A stretch of 64,000 nucleotides of DNA from Erinaceus europaeus (lineage: Eukaryota > Chordata > Mammalia > Eulipotyphla > Erinaceidae): the NCBI RefSeq assembly GCF_950295315.1, contig NC_080171.1:91621516-91685515 (forward strand). Reading direction: 5' to 3'. Position 1 is the first letter of the stretch. Every line of letters begins with the position of its first letter. The position numbers were made by a program, and so were the translations under genes. This document shows positions 42,601 through 52,618 of the stretch, piece by piece. The notes below the pieces were generated by a model. It did no database searches and was not told the DNA's origin. It worked only from the letters and a program-made list of their open reading frames with translations.

Positions 42601-42850
42601 GCTCAGTGTCCAGTCACTGTATACACTCCCCATAGCCAAACTTAGTCCCCAAACAAAAACGACCTGTCAAGTGCCCCTGAGGTCCCTGCTCCACATCCAG
42701 AATCCACTAAAAGCAAACTCCGAGAGGTACCGCCCCTTGCCACTAATCCAGAACATCCTTTACCTGTCCCTCAAACCCTCTCCAAAGTATGTCCCAGAGT
42801 AATAACAGTGGGTGTGTGCTGGGCTGGGTGAGACTCAGCGGGCACTATGT
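42600..42850. other. Intron 1 sequence without recognised elements
   Basis: Non-repetitive sequence between a MIR and the promoter-proximal CA repeat. I see no exon or repeat in it. Confidence 0.5.
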
Positions 42851-42851
42851 T

Positions 42852-43050
<199 letters not shown>

Positions 43051-43129
43051 GGCCCGGTTCGAATATCACCATCAAAAGCAAATTCCAAGTCCCCACTGGA
43101 GCGAATCTACATCAGCGGGAACCCAGGGC

Positions 43130-43600
43130 CTAGTTACCGCGAACCCCCAACCCCCCGGCCGCACCTGCGGTCGCTGAGCATCCCGCGGAGGGTGACGTCC
43201 TCTTCCAACACCGAATCCATCATGGGCACAGAGGAGGTGGTGGCGTTGATGTCTATGGTGGCGGTACCACCCGCCGCCGTGCCCGCCCTGAACCCTAGGT
43301 CTCCGCCCCCTCCAGCCCAGCTCCCGTCCCGATTCCCGGCGGCGCCGCTGGAATTCAAACCGCAGACGCCGCCATCTTTACCAGGGCTTCTTCCTACGGA
43401 AACAAGGCGGGGTTAAAGACTCACGCCCGTTGAAGCCGAAAAAACCGGGGTTAGAGGCCGGGCAGGGGCGCGCTGGTGGACGCCATCTTAACTAATGGCA
43501 AATCGTATACACTTGGGTCGACAAAACTGAGGAACGAGGTTGAGATCGCCATTTTTAGTGAGGGCACTACTGCAGAAGCCAGGGAATGCACCATCTTTGT
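43130..43600 (-). promoter_or_regulatory. CDK5RAP2: CDK5RAP2 promoter and 5' UTR, GC-rich, with YY1-type sites
   Basis: This is the only long GC-rich, CpG-containing stretch in the window and it surrounds exon 1, with no TATA box, as expected for a housekeeping centrosome gene. YY1-type cores occur at 43368-43379 (GCCGCCATCTTT), 43479-43490 (GACGCCATCTTA), 43546-43557 (TCGCCATTTTTA) and, weaker, near 43591. On the minus strand the first reads AAAGATGGCGGC, an arrangement typical of sites at or just downstream of transcription starts. An ETS-like TTCCTACGGAA lies at 43391-43401. The start of transcription is probably between 43380 and 43500, which is inferred from these motifs and not seen directly. 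Confidence 0.75.
43165..43223 (-). CDS. CDK5RAP2: CDK5RAP2 coding exon 1 (N-terminus)
   Basis: This is the first coding exon of CDK5RAP2, a large coiled-coil protein of the centrosome and Golgi that recruits and activates gamma-tubulin ring complexes. Read on the minus strand it starts with two consecutive Met codons and gives MMDSVLEEDVTLRGMLSDR (19 residues) plus two bases of the next codon, then a CAG|GTGCGG donor. Human CDK5RAP2 also begins MMD-VLEEDVT, which fixes the start. The first ATG has a weak context; the second has A at -3 and G at +4. The frame stays open upstream to another ATG at 43358, so an N-terminal extension cannot be excluded. The residues after VT (LRGMLSD) differ from human (VPGTLSG), as is usual for this poorly conserved end. 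Exon 2 joins in phase (AG|T gives Ser20). Confidence 0.93.
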
Positions 43601-43860
43601 TGAGGTCTAAAACGGACTTGGGTCGGTTGATTTAAGCGGGAGATGTAAATCCAGCTTTTAATGGAACCTCGGAGTTCGTCACCTTGCCTGAGCTTTTCTA
43701 TAATAATGACCTCGACTTTTAGGGTCTGTGCATCCAGAAGACTTTCTCCTTACATTGAAACAGTGATAATGGAGGCTTCTTCATTTAAAATCCTATCTGC
43801 ATAATCTCAACCCAAGCAGTAATCAGCATATTCGGAAGCAAATAAACAGCTCACTAAACC
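43600..43860. other. Upstream flank of the CDK5RAP2 promoter
   Basis: Single-copy DNA with falling GC content; no gene or repeat seen. Confidence 0.5.
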
Positions 43861-44045
43861 AAGTGGTCAATGACATTCTTTGTTCAGTCTCTCACCTAGT
43901 GATCCTTTACTACTTTTAAAACTCAAGCAGACTTCAAGTTCACAGAGAGGAAATGATTTTCCCAGAATCATGCATAGGAAGTCTGTCGGCTTAAATCCAA
44001 GGCTCTTGCCAACCAGACCAGCGCTCTGTCCATAACTATATCCCG
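43861..44045 (+). mobile_element. MIR SINE fragment
   Basis: AGGAAATGATTTTCCCAGAA TCATGCATAGGAAG and AAATCCAAGGCTCTTGCCAA match the MIR 3' region. Confidence 0.55.
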
Positions 44046-44084
44046 CCTCCTGGCCTTCCCCCCCCCCCCTTTTTACGTTTTCTT

Positions 44085-44251
44085 TTTTCATTTACTTACT
44101 GGATAAAGACAAAAATTGAGTGGGGGCGGGGGGGGGACCTGCAGCGCTGCTTCACCACTCATAAAACTTTCCCCCTGCAGGTAGGGACTGGTGGCTTGAA
44201 CCAGGACCTTGAGCATGGTAATATATGCACTCAACCGCAGTCCGGCCCCCC
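44085..44251 (-). mobile_element. SINE-B
   Basis: TTCATTTACTTACTGGATAA to GCAGTCCGGCCCCCC. Confidence 0.85.
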
Positions 44252-44399
44252 AAATTGCCTTCTTACAGCATAGAGTAATCACTAAACACCTAGACGATGT
44301 TGGGCATAGTTTGGCCAATAAAAACAACCTTCTTCTCTTTTCAGTTCTACTCCTCAAGCTCTCAGGAAGGACCTCTGTGAAATAACTTGAAAAGATGAC

Positions 44400-44544
44400 T
44401 AAACAACAAGGGCAACAAAAGGGGGCGGGGGGGGGGGGGGGGGGGGGCTGAGTGGTTAATAGCCTCCAGGAGCAGTGGATTCGTGGTGCAGGCACTGAGC
44501 CCCAGCAATAACCCTGGAGGCAAAAAAAAAAAAAAAAAAAAAAA
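44400..44544 (+). mobile_element. SINE-A2, 3' part with a G run
   Basis: Only the AACAACAAGGGCAACAAAAG to poly-A part is present. G5-C-G21 occupies 44421-44447. Confidence 0.85.
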
Positions 44545-44582
44545 GATAAACCCATTCTGTTGTGGGAATATTAAAAAAAAAA

Positions 44583-44768
44583 GTTACAAGTGGCAGAGTG
44601 GTGCTGCAGTTTCTCTCCTCTCTCAGTCATTCTCTCTTTCTACATATCTGTCTCTCACCCTCTATCTAGAGGAAAGAAAAAAAAAAAGCAGTGACACAAG
44701 CAGTGCAGACAGTGAGCCCCATTAATAACCTCCATGGCATAAATAAGTAAACAAATAAATAAGCAAAC
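44583..44768 (+). mobile_element. SINE-E/B 3' part
   Basis: AGTGGTGCTGCAGTTTCTCT and AGTGACACAAGCAGTGCAGA; head absent. Confidence 0.6.
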
Positions 44769-44807
44769 ATGTTAAAAAATTAATGAGGATTTAATCAATC
44801 TAGAAAA

Positions 44808-45090
44808 TGGGACTGCCTAGAATAAGCACACATGGCACAAAGTGCAAGGACCTGCATAAGGATCAGTCTCCTTTGAGCCTGGACTCCCCACCTGCATGGG
44901 GGTCACTTCACAAGCAGAGAAGCAGTTCTGCAGGTGTTTATCTTTCTCTCCCCTTCTCTGTCTTCCCCTCCTCTCTCGATTTCTTTCTGTCCTATCCAAC
45001 AACAACAACAGCACTAACAATAACCACAAGGACAACAAAATGAAAAAAAAAAAAAAAAAGGTCTCCAGTAGTGCAGGCACCAAGCAAAAC
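44808..45090 (+). mobile_element. SINE-A2, head deleted
   Basis: AATAAGCACACATGGCACAA onward; poly-A then a shortened TCCAGTAGTGCAGGCACC block. Confidence 0.88.
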
Positions 45091-45214
45091 TGGGACTTCC
45101 TATTCTGAAAGGTATTTACAAGGATGACCTGGGACATCTGTAATATTTTCCTCTCACCCTTCCTTCTCTTTACCTTTTCCTTCACTTTGTCCTTCTCCTC
45201 CTTTTCACTTTCTT

Positions 45215-45396
45215 TTTTCTTTTTTAAAGTATTTTATTTATTTTATTTTTGGGAGAGATGCAGAGAGGGAAAGACACAGAGAAACACCAGAGCACTGCTC
45301 AGCTCTGGCTTATGGTGGTGTGGGGGATTGAACCTGGGACTTCGGAGCTTCAGGCATGACAGTCTCTGCATAACCACTATGCTATCTACCCCTGCC
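45215..45396 (-). mobile_element. SINE-C
   Basis: TTTATTTATTTTATTTTTGG to CATAACCACTATGCTATCTA; CTCCTTTTCACTTTCT on both sides. Confidence 0.9.
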
Positions 45397-45645
45397 CTCC
45401 TTTTCACTTTCTATTCAGCTTTAGTGAGCCGTGCACAACCCATATTGCTGCACCTGTCTCTCTCTTTTCTCCCCAGATTTTCAACGACCCCACCAGAACT
45501 AACAAACAATAGTCTGAGACACAGAACTGACAGGAACCAATTGGCACTGAGGCAAAAGATTATACATAAAGACAAAAACATATTTCTGTGTCAGCATATG
45601 TATATAAATACATGGAAACACGTGGAAGCAATATCTTTTTGTGCT

Positions 45646-45658
45646 TTTTTAAAAGATT

Positions 45659-45693
<35 letters not shown>

Positions 45694-45783
45694 TGAGAAA
45701 GCTAGGAGGAGAGAGAGAGAAAGAACCAGACATCACTCTGGTACATGTGCTGCCAGAGATCGAACTCAGGACCTCAAGCTCCC
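45646..45783 (-). mobile_element. SINE-D, head truncated, with (TTTA)n
   Basis: (TTTA)9 at 45658-45694, then AACCAGACATCACTCTGGTA and AGATCGAACTCAGGACCTCA. Confidence 0.85.
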
Positions 45784-45934
45784 AGACCACTTTTTGGTTT
45801 ATTTCAAAGGTACTAACAACCAATTCTGTTCTGATGAGGGAGGATGAGTTACAAACCATCACGTCCAAAGTGAAGGCTCTATCCGGTCAATGAAAAACTC
45901 TTGGGAAAGGAAACAAGGAACAGACTTACATATT

Positions 45935-46165
45935 TTGAGCATCTTTTGCATGTCAGTTTTACCAGGAATTTCCCACATAACAATCATCTGGAGTAGGTGC
46001 TAGCACTGCCCACATTTTACTTACAGATGAGAAAACTAAAGCCTATTGATCTAAAGAAGTCAAAATAACTTACTCAAGGCCTCAGGGCTGATAAGTGGAA
46101 GAGCTGGGATTGGAGCCCACTTCTCTATTAATCCCAAAGCCCTGATTGTTTCTGGCACCTTGTCT
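45935..46165 (+). mobile_element. MIR SINE fragment, long
   Basis: CATTTTACTTACAGATGAGA AAACTAAAGCC, CTTACTCAAGGCCTCAGGGC and GCTGGGATTGGAGCCCACTT; one of the best-preserved MIRs here. Confidence 0.85.
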
Positions 46166-46300
46166 TCTATCTGTTGCTGGGCATCTTCTGGCCAGTGGAG
46201 AAATGGCAGCAACTCAGGGAACCAGGAACTGCTGGTAAGGGTGAGGCGCAGAGGAATTAGACCAACCTCCGGAAGTGCTTCAGAGAGACAGCTCATTTAT

Positions 46301-46731
46301 TGTCGTATGCTTTACATTGGTTTGTTCTAGCCCTCCCTCGCCAAGAGAATTGGATCAGTCCTGCTAATTTGGCGGGCCGCTTGGCCCCGCCCCAAGGAAA
46401 CCCGCGAGAGTTCCTGAGTTCCTGAGTTCGAGAGTTTCAGGGTTACAGAGTAAGAGAGAGTTCCACAGTGGAAGAGTTTCAGAGGGTTCCCCAGTACGAG
46501 AGTTCCAGAGTTCCAGAGTTGGAGAGTTCCTGAGTTCGAGAGTAAGAGAGTGCTTGTGCCACCGCAAAGAGACAGCCGAGGTCTGTTTGTTGATTAGTTT
46601 GTCTTAGTTTGTGAATCGTTGTTCCTGAATAAAGAAATACAGCTTCCCTGCCCAGCCGTTGTCTCCACGTCTCTGTTCACCACCGCGCGAAGCAAGCCAG
46701 CCCGGCAAGAGCCGTCCGAAATTTAACAACA
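46301..46731 (+). mobile_element. Solo LTR inside the older LTR, 6-bp duplication
   Basis: Starts TGTCGTATGC, ends TTTAACAACA, between perfect ATTTAT copies (46295-46300, 46732-46737). It has a GC box (CCCCGCCCC), a degenerate array of GAGAGTTCC-like units (46405-46552) and AATAAA at about 46628. Its last part (AAGCCAGCCCGGC...AACAACA) resembles the end of the LTR at 36.9 kb, so the two are related. Confidence 0.92.
46405..46552. repeat. Degenerate ~10-bp repeats in LTR U3
   Basis: About 15 imperfect units built on GAGTTCC(A/T)GA and GAGAGTTTCAG. Opposite-strand frames give a Leu-Glu-Leu-Trp-Asn-Ser repeat that is not a protein. Confidence 0.85.
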
Positions 46732-47139
46732 ATTTATTGTTCATACACGGGGTTAGATACACTGATCACCATCCAGTAGGAACACAGGACCCAATGAGGA
46801 AAGCACGTGACACTCACACCATGTTAATTACCTCCAGGTACACCTCATTCATGCTCTTAGGTTACACCTGTTTCTCATATCTAGATCGGATTCGAAGGTA
46901 AGTTACCAGCCTATAAGGACCCAAGTCCTTATAAAGGGACATCATATCGGTGACAGGAACCTTTAGGATATGTTGTGTAAGGAGGCAGCCCCCTTGCCTC
47001 TGAGCTTGAGCCATCTCAGCCTACAGAGTCGAGGAGGGACACACCTTTAGGCCAAGTCGGCCTTGGGGTCTACCTCCTCAAGATTCAATGTAGAAGTGCC
47101 TCTACCCAGGTTGGGGGATCTGCACCTCCTACACTATGT

Positions 47140-47930
47140 TTTTCTTCACTTTGGAATTTAGAATTAAAAGGAAAAGCCTATATGCAGACAATATGTCGGG
47201 GATGTGTTTACTAAATTACACCTTGGTTAACTTCAATGTAGAAGTGAATCTTAGTGTCTCCAAATGATGTATGATTGTAGAACTAGGAGTCTGGGCACCC
47301 AGACTCTGACTTTGGAAAGCTCTCCAACTCCTATAACCAGAAGCGCCTTCCCTTGGCATCTCTTTGATTTTCCTGTGTATAAAATGCTGAACTTACATGA
47401 TTGCATTATCTAATTAAATACATTGGAAACTAAGAAGGAGAAAGAGCTTACAAAGAAGTTTTTTTTTTTTTTTATGATTAATTCATTGCCTGATCCAGCA
47501 AATGACCATGCTTCTCAGTAATGTACTAAATCCTTTAGTTAACCTGAAAACTGAAAATAGAATCAGATACACAAAAGGACAGAATCTTTGGGAAGTTGAT
47601 TTTCCTGTTTCCATAGTCAGGGCTGAAAGCCTTTGCCCCATCTTTGTCTCATCATGGCCTTTCTTTCTGCCAAGCCTGGAGGTGACGTCACCACCACCAG
47701 CTGTTTGGGCTATCTGGCGCCATCTCCTTGACAACAGTGACCCAGCCACAAAGCTGGCATTATTATTTCCTTGGGCAAGGTCATATCGAATGGCTGGGAG
47801 GAAGTAGCTTTCAGACAGATGTTTCTCATCAGGGGAGAACCCTTGTGAAGTTTTAGCAGTTCAAGACATATAAACTGACAGTATAAACAAGTTGAATAAC
47901 ATTTTACAGGATCCATATACACTTGCTATT
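47140..47930. other. Intergenic single-copy DNA with a CRE
   Basis: No interspersed repeat recognised. A perfect CRE palindrome lies at 47683-47690 beside a GGCGCCATCT motif. Confidence 0.45.
47683..47725. promoter_or_regulatory. Candidate regulatory site: CRE plus YY1-like core
   Basis: TGACGTCA (CREB/ATF) is followed 20 bp later by GGCGCCATCTCCTTGACAAC. The sequence is single-copy and about 4.5 kb upstream of CDK5RAP2 exon 1. Function is inference. Confidence 0.35.
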
Positions 47931-47934
47931 TTAT

Positions 47935-48007
47935 TTTATTTTATTCTCACAACTCTGTGAAAGTACATTGAGGTAGTGTCTTGCTTTTAATAAGAAAACT
48001 TAGGCTT
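47935..48007 (+). mobile_element. MIR SINE fragment
   Basis: TATTCTCACAACTCTGTGAA and AATAAGAAAACTTAGGCTTA; a further piece (AGCTTAGGTTCACAGAGCTT ACTTATCC) follows the two SINEs, so they landed in the MIR. Confidence 0.65.
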
Positions 48008-48170
48008 ATGGGAGGGAGACAGCATAATGGTTATGTAAAAGACTTTCATGCCTGACGCCCTGTTGTCCCAGTTTCAATCCCAGCACCACCATAAGACAGA
48101 GCTGAGTGGTGTCCTTCTCCGTCTATATTTTTCTCTCTTTATCTTTCACTTATTTGAATAAATAAATAGG
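48008..48170 (+). mobile_element. SINE-C
   Basis: GGGAGACAGCATAATGGTTA head to TGAATAAATAAATAG. Confidence 0.85.
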
Positions 48171-48395
48171 AGGCCAGGTGGTAGTGCACCTGGTTAAGCA
48201 TACACATTACAATGTGCAAGGATCCAGGTTCAAGCCCCTAGTCCCCACCCGCAAGAGGAAAGCTTCAAGTGTGGTTAATCAAGGCAGCAGGTGTCTCTCT
48301 GCCTCTTTCCCTCTCTATCTCTCCCTCCCCTCTCAATTTCTCTCAGTTTCTATCCAATAATAAATTACTTAATTAATTAAATTAAAGAAAATAAA
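48171..48395 (+). mobile_element. SINE-B
   Basis: AGGCCAGGTGGTAGTGCACC head; directly follows the C tail; ends TTAATTAATTAAATT. Confidence 0.9.
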
Positions 48396-48470
48396 GCTTA
48401 GGTTCACAGAGCTTACTTATCCTAGCTTTTCATTTAGAAATAAGTTCAGACTCAGAAGCAGGTTACAAAA
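48396..48470 (+). mobile_element. MIR SINE, continuation
   Basis: Second half of the MIR cut at 48007. Confidence 0.5.
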
Positions 48471-48664
48471 ACTGTCAAAGAACTTCCTTTACAGCTTTCT
48501 AAAATATTACTATCTTATATAACAACACACTGGTGAAGTTGGTGAAATTGGAGAGATAGTTTACCAAGTAGAGTGTGTGTCTTAACATGGGTTCAGCCCA
48601 GATTTGTGCTTCTTAATCCCTTGACACTTTTTCACAAAACTGAGCTGAGCTTGTTATCCTTTAT

Positions 48665-48695
48665 GAAAAAAGAAAGAAAGAAAGAAAGAAAGGAA

Positions 48696-48741
<46 letters not shown>
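48665..48741. repeat. (GAAA)n tract
   Basis: About 19 tetramer units, one GGAA block inside. Confidence 0.95.
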
Positions 48742-48835
48742 AATTGAGGCTCAGACACATGAACCAACTTTCCCAAAGTCACACAGTAAGCTAGGAGGCT
48801 GGACCTCAATTTCCTGATTCCAAAAACTAATGCTT
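48742..48835 (+). mobile_element. MIR SINE fragment
   Basis: TTGAGGCTCAGACACATGAA and CCCAAAGTCACACAGTAAGC are textbook MIR core. Confidence 0.8.
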
Positions 48836-48839
48836 TTTG

Positions 48840-49710
48840 AAATTTACGGACAGTATAGACATATCCCAAATCAAGATCTCCCTCCCCAAATAAATTGTCC
48901 CCAGAACCATGGTCAGATCCCCACACAGCTAAATTCAGAATAGAAGAGTCAGAGAATCGTAGATTTCTGGAAAAACTAAGGTGCCAATGGTCTTTCCAGA
49001 TGCACATCTGAATATGTAAAATAGCAATAGCTTTAGGAAAAGAAGGATAATTGAATTAATCAACTGGCTGGCCATTTCTGCAGATTGAAAGAAGCACTTA
49101 ATGTCTTAATTATGACTTGCATGGAGAGAGGGAAATTTTTTTTCCTTAGAGAAATTCCTATTGAGTAAGCTAAGCTATGCAAGACCCATGGGAAAGATTC
49201 TCAAAAAAATAGCCACAGAATCTTCTTCCCCCAAAGAATATAAGGCCCTTTGTGTTTGCATATGCTTTTCCACTCTGTCTGGCAGGGCACCAAGTAGACT
49301 GCATAAATTGTGCCCCACATGAAGATATCTGAGCTTGAAAATGAAAAAAATACTGAAATCCAGTATATGTTTTCATGGGCAAGCTGTGGGAACTCTACTT
49401 TCCAAGCTGAGTCCATTCCTAATAGTGAACATTTTCATCTCATTTGCCCACAGAAACTCTTTATGCGGTCGTACTTGTACTTTAGAAAACCTCCCCTTTC
49501 TCTGCCTAATTTCCAGAGCTTTCCCAGTCACAGCCTCAGACAAAGATGGGTGGGTACCCAGTCTGGATAGCTGCCTCATCTCTGGACTTCCAGAAGACCA
49601 TAGGCTCCTCTCATTTATGGTACTCACACCACTCTAATTGTCTGCTTACTTGCCCTATTACAATGTGAGCTTCCTGAGAGCAGGATTTAATTTTAAATTA
49701 ATTTTGGGTT
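48840..49710. other. Intergenic single-copy DNA
   Basis: About 870 bp; the last 200 bp (ATTACAATGTGAGCTTCCTG AGAGCAGG) may be an L2 3' end. Overlapping frames here are on both strands and show no homology I recognise. Confidence 0.45.
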
Positions 49711-49727
49711 AGAATTTACACAGTAAA

Positions 49728-50086
49728 GGGGGCTGGGCGGTAGCACAGTGGATTAAGCGCACATGGCGTGAAGTACAAGGACTGGAATAAGGATTCTGGT
49801 TTGAGCCCCCGGCTCCCCACCTGCAGGGTGGTCGCTTCACAATCAGTGAAGCAGGTCTATAGGTCTGTCTTTCTCTCCCCCTCTCTGTCTTTCCCTCCTC
49901 TCTCCATTTCTCTCTCTCCTATCCAACACCAATGACATTGATAACAACAATAATAGTAACCACAACAATGATAAAACAACAAGGGCAACAAAAAAGGGAA
50001 ACAAAAAAAACAGTCTCTAGGAGCAGTGGATTCATGGTGCACCGAGCCTCAGCAATAATCCTGGAGGCAAAAATAAATAAATAAAA
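49728..50086 (+). mobile_element. SINE-A2
   Basis: GGGGGCTGGGCGGTAGCACA head; AGAATTTACACAGTA on both sides. Confidence 0.94.
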
Positions 50087-50194
50087 GAATTTACACAGTA
50101 TAAAATGCAAGACTTTAGTTATATATTTTTGGTGAGTTTTAGCAAATGTATACACCAAGTAACCACTATCATGATCAAGATAGAGAACATTGCT

Positions 50195-50412
50195 GGTCAC
50201 CAGATTGGTAGCACACTTGGTTGAGTGCACGACTACAATATACAAGGATTTGGGTTCAAGACCCCGGCCCCCATATGCAGGGGGGAATTTTCACAAGTGG
50301 TGAAGCAGTGCTGCAGGTGTCTCTCTGTCTCTCTCCTTCTCTATTGCCCCACTCCCCTCTCAATTTCTCTTTGTCTCTACCTAAATAAATAAATAAAATA
50401 TTAAAAGAGAGA
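50195..50412 (+). mobile_element. SINE-B
   Basis: CACCAGATTGGTAGCACACT head; AAATAAATAAATAAAATA tail. Confidence 0.88.
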
Positions 50413-50536
50413 GAGAACAGTGCTCTCTGAAACAACTTTGGGGGTATGGACAGGTTCGAAATTGCACTATACACTGGCTATGGAGCCCTAAAAAAAAGTG
50501 GTTCAAGTTGAGGAATCGAATTGTTAAAACCTTTGT

Positions 50537-50790
50537 TGGGAGCTGGACAGTAGTGCAGTGGGTTAAGAGCAAGTGGCACTAAGTGCAAAGACCCGTGTAA
50601 GGATCCCTGTTTGAGCCCAGGCTCCCCACCTGCAGGGGAGTAGCTTCACAGGCGGTGAAGCAGGTCTGCAGGTATCTTTCTCTCACTCTCTCTGTCTTCC
50701 CCTCCTTCATTTCTCTCTGTCCTATCCAACAACAACATCAATAACAACTACAATAATAACTACAACAATAAAAAACAACAAGGACATGGT
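50537..50790 (+). mobile_element. SINE-A
   Basis: GGGAGCTGGACAGTAGTGCA head, AACAACATCAATAACAAC tail cut at AAGGACA. Confidence 0.92.
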
Positions 50791-50791
50791 C

Positions 50792-50845
50792 CGGGAGTTG
50801 GTGCAGTGGTAAAGCTCTGGACTCTCAAGCATGAGGTTCTGTCTT
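50792..50845 (+). mobile_element. SINE-D 5' fragment
   Basis: GTCCGGGAGTTGGTGCAGTG, ends at TGAGGTTCTG. Confidence 0.75.
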
Positions 50846-51140
50846 TTAGAAGGGTCTTCAGAAAGAGAAGAGGAGAAAAGGAAGGACATTTAGAAGAAGC
50901 AAACGATGTTGGTATGACATAGAAAGAGAAGACAGAACCATAGGAAAAAATGGGCAAATATATAAAAAATATAGATAGTTATAGAAATAATAGTCAACTT
51001 TGTGACCTGGGGAAAACTACTGCAGTTTCCAGTGGAGGGAATGGGGCACTGAACTCTGGTGGTGGGAATGGTGTGGAATTATACTCCTGTTATCTCATAA
51101 TTTTGTAAATGAATATTAAATCACTAATAAGAATTTTCAA
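50846..51140 (+). mobile_element. R-family 3' end
   Basis: GAGAAGAGGAGAAAAGGAAG, CCAGTGGAGGGAATGGGGCA and ATATTAAATCACTAATAAGA. Confidence 0.8.
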
Positions 51141-51185
51141 AAAGAAAAGGAGGAGGAAGAGAAAAGTCAGGGTCATTCAGAATTA

Positions 51186-51477
51186 CTAATTTTTTTACTT
51201 TTTTATATTTATTTTTTTTGCCCTTGTTTTTTATTGTTGTTGTAGTTATTATTGTTGTTATTGATGTTGTTGTTGTTGGATAGGACAGAGAGAAATGGAG
51301 AGAGGAGGGGAAGACAGAGAGAGGGAGAGAAAGATAGACACCTGCAGACCTGCTTCATCGCCTGTGAAGCAACTCCCCTGCAGGTGGGGAGCCAGGGGGC
51401 TCAAACTGGGATCCTTACGCCTGTCCTTGCGCTTTGCGCCACATGCTCTTAACCCGCTGCACTACAGCCCCACTCCC
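51186..51477 (-). mobile_element. SINE-A
   Basis: Full reverse copy; head TACAGCCCCACTCCC. Confidence 0.93.
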
Positions 51478-51690
51478 AATTTTTTTTTCTTTTTAAATAG
51501 AGGGTGAGAGACAAAAAGAGACAGAGAGGGGGAGAGATAGGAAGAGAAGGAGAGACATTACACCATTACTCTACCACTCATAAAGCCTCCTCCTTGAAGG
51601 TACTTTCATATAGTAGCTAGGGGCTCAAATGAGGCTTTTCGGCTTGACAATGTGTGCATTCTGCATGGTGAACCACCTCCCAGTACCCAT
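51478..51690 (-). mobile_element. SINE-B-like, old
   Basis: Poly-T on the A head, TACCACTCATAAAGCCTCCT, head ACCACCTCCCAGTACCC. Confidence 0.75.
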
Positions 51691-51867
51691 ATGCAAGTCT
51701 CTGTCCAGTCACTGAGACACCTCTATAGCCCTGTCTGTACATTTAGATTCTAATGTATATGATGCTACATGTTTACAGAGAGATTTTGGGCTGGTCATTA
51801 AGCCCATCTAGGTCTCGGTTTTTCCATTAGTACACTCAAGAGACTTACTGCTGAACACTGGCAAGAG

Positions 51868-51960
51868 TGCTGTGGAATTTGCCCCTGAACACGCCCGATC
51901 TCAGAATTATACCCCTACTATCATAAAAATCTTATAAATCACTAATAAAAATTTTATATA
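51868..51960 (+). mobile_element. R-family 3' end
   Basis: CAGAATTATACCCCTACTAT and AAATCACTAATAAAAATTTT. Confidence 0.75.
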
Positions 51961-52071
51961 CAAATGACTGAAGTATAAAAAGGGACTTAATGCTCTTCAT
52001 AAGGATCATTCTTGCATTCCATTAGGTAGGGAGATAAGGGTGTTTAGGATAAGATTAGAAATTCTGATGAG

Positions 52072-52190
52072 GCGGAGGGTAGATAGCATAATGGATATGC
52101 AAAGAGACTCTCATTCCTGAGGCTTCAAAGTCCCAGGTTCAATCCCCCGAACCACCATAAGCCAGAGCCGAGCAGTGCTCTGGTTAAAAA
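52072..52190 (+). mobile_element. SINE-C
   Basis: CGGAGGGTAGATAGCATAAT head; AAATTCTGATGAG on both sides. Confidence 0.93.
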
Positions 52191-52253
52191 AAAAATTCTG
52201 ATGAGATCGGGCATTTTCAGGGTGGTATGGCGGTAGATAAAATTAGTAATTCT

Positions 52254-52525
52254 GGGGAGTCGGGCGGTAGCACAGCAGGTTAAGCACACGTGGCGCAAAA
52301 CACAAAACCGGTGTAAGGATCCCGGTTCGAGCCCCAGCTCTCCACCTGCAGGGGAATCCCTTCACAAGTGGTGAAGCAGGTCTACAGGTGTCTGTCTTTC
52401 TCTCCCCCTCTCTGTCTTCCCCTCCTCTCTCCATTTCTCTCTGTTCTATCCAACAACAATGACAGCAATAACAACAACAAGAGCAACAAAAGGGAGTAAA
52501 TAAAATAGATATAAAAAAAAGAAAA
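52254..52525 (+). mobile_element. SINE-A
   Basis: GGGGAGTCGGGCGGTAGCAC head; ends AAAATAGATATAAAAA. Confidence 0.93.
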
Positions 52526-52618
52526 ACATTTAAAAGGCCACTGGGAGTGGTTGTGGGGGTCATGCAGAAACCTGGCGGCAAAATAAATAAACAGGAAGGA
52601 AGGTAAGAAGGAAGGAGA

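Larger units (their letters stand above)
46172..47133 (-). mobile_element. Old LTR split by a younger LTR
   Basis: With 46295-46731 removed, the minus strand reads TGTAGGAGGTGCAGATC..., a TATA-type CCTTTATAAGGAC, a polyadenylation signal in GAACAATAAATGAGC, and an end ...GCCCAGCAACA. Flanks are CTATC (46167-46171) and CTATG (47134-47138), a 5-bp duplication with one change. About 525 bp without the insertion. Ends are judged from the duplication only. Confidence 0.65.

Noticed and set aside
45124..45696. 190-codon open frame
   Set aside because: Made of a CT-rich stretch, a SINE-C and a SINE-D; no domain.
49201..49637. Overlapping open frames on both strands in single-copy DNA
   Set aside because: No homology, no consistent splice sites, and both strands equally open, as expected by chance.
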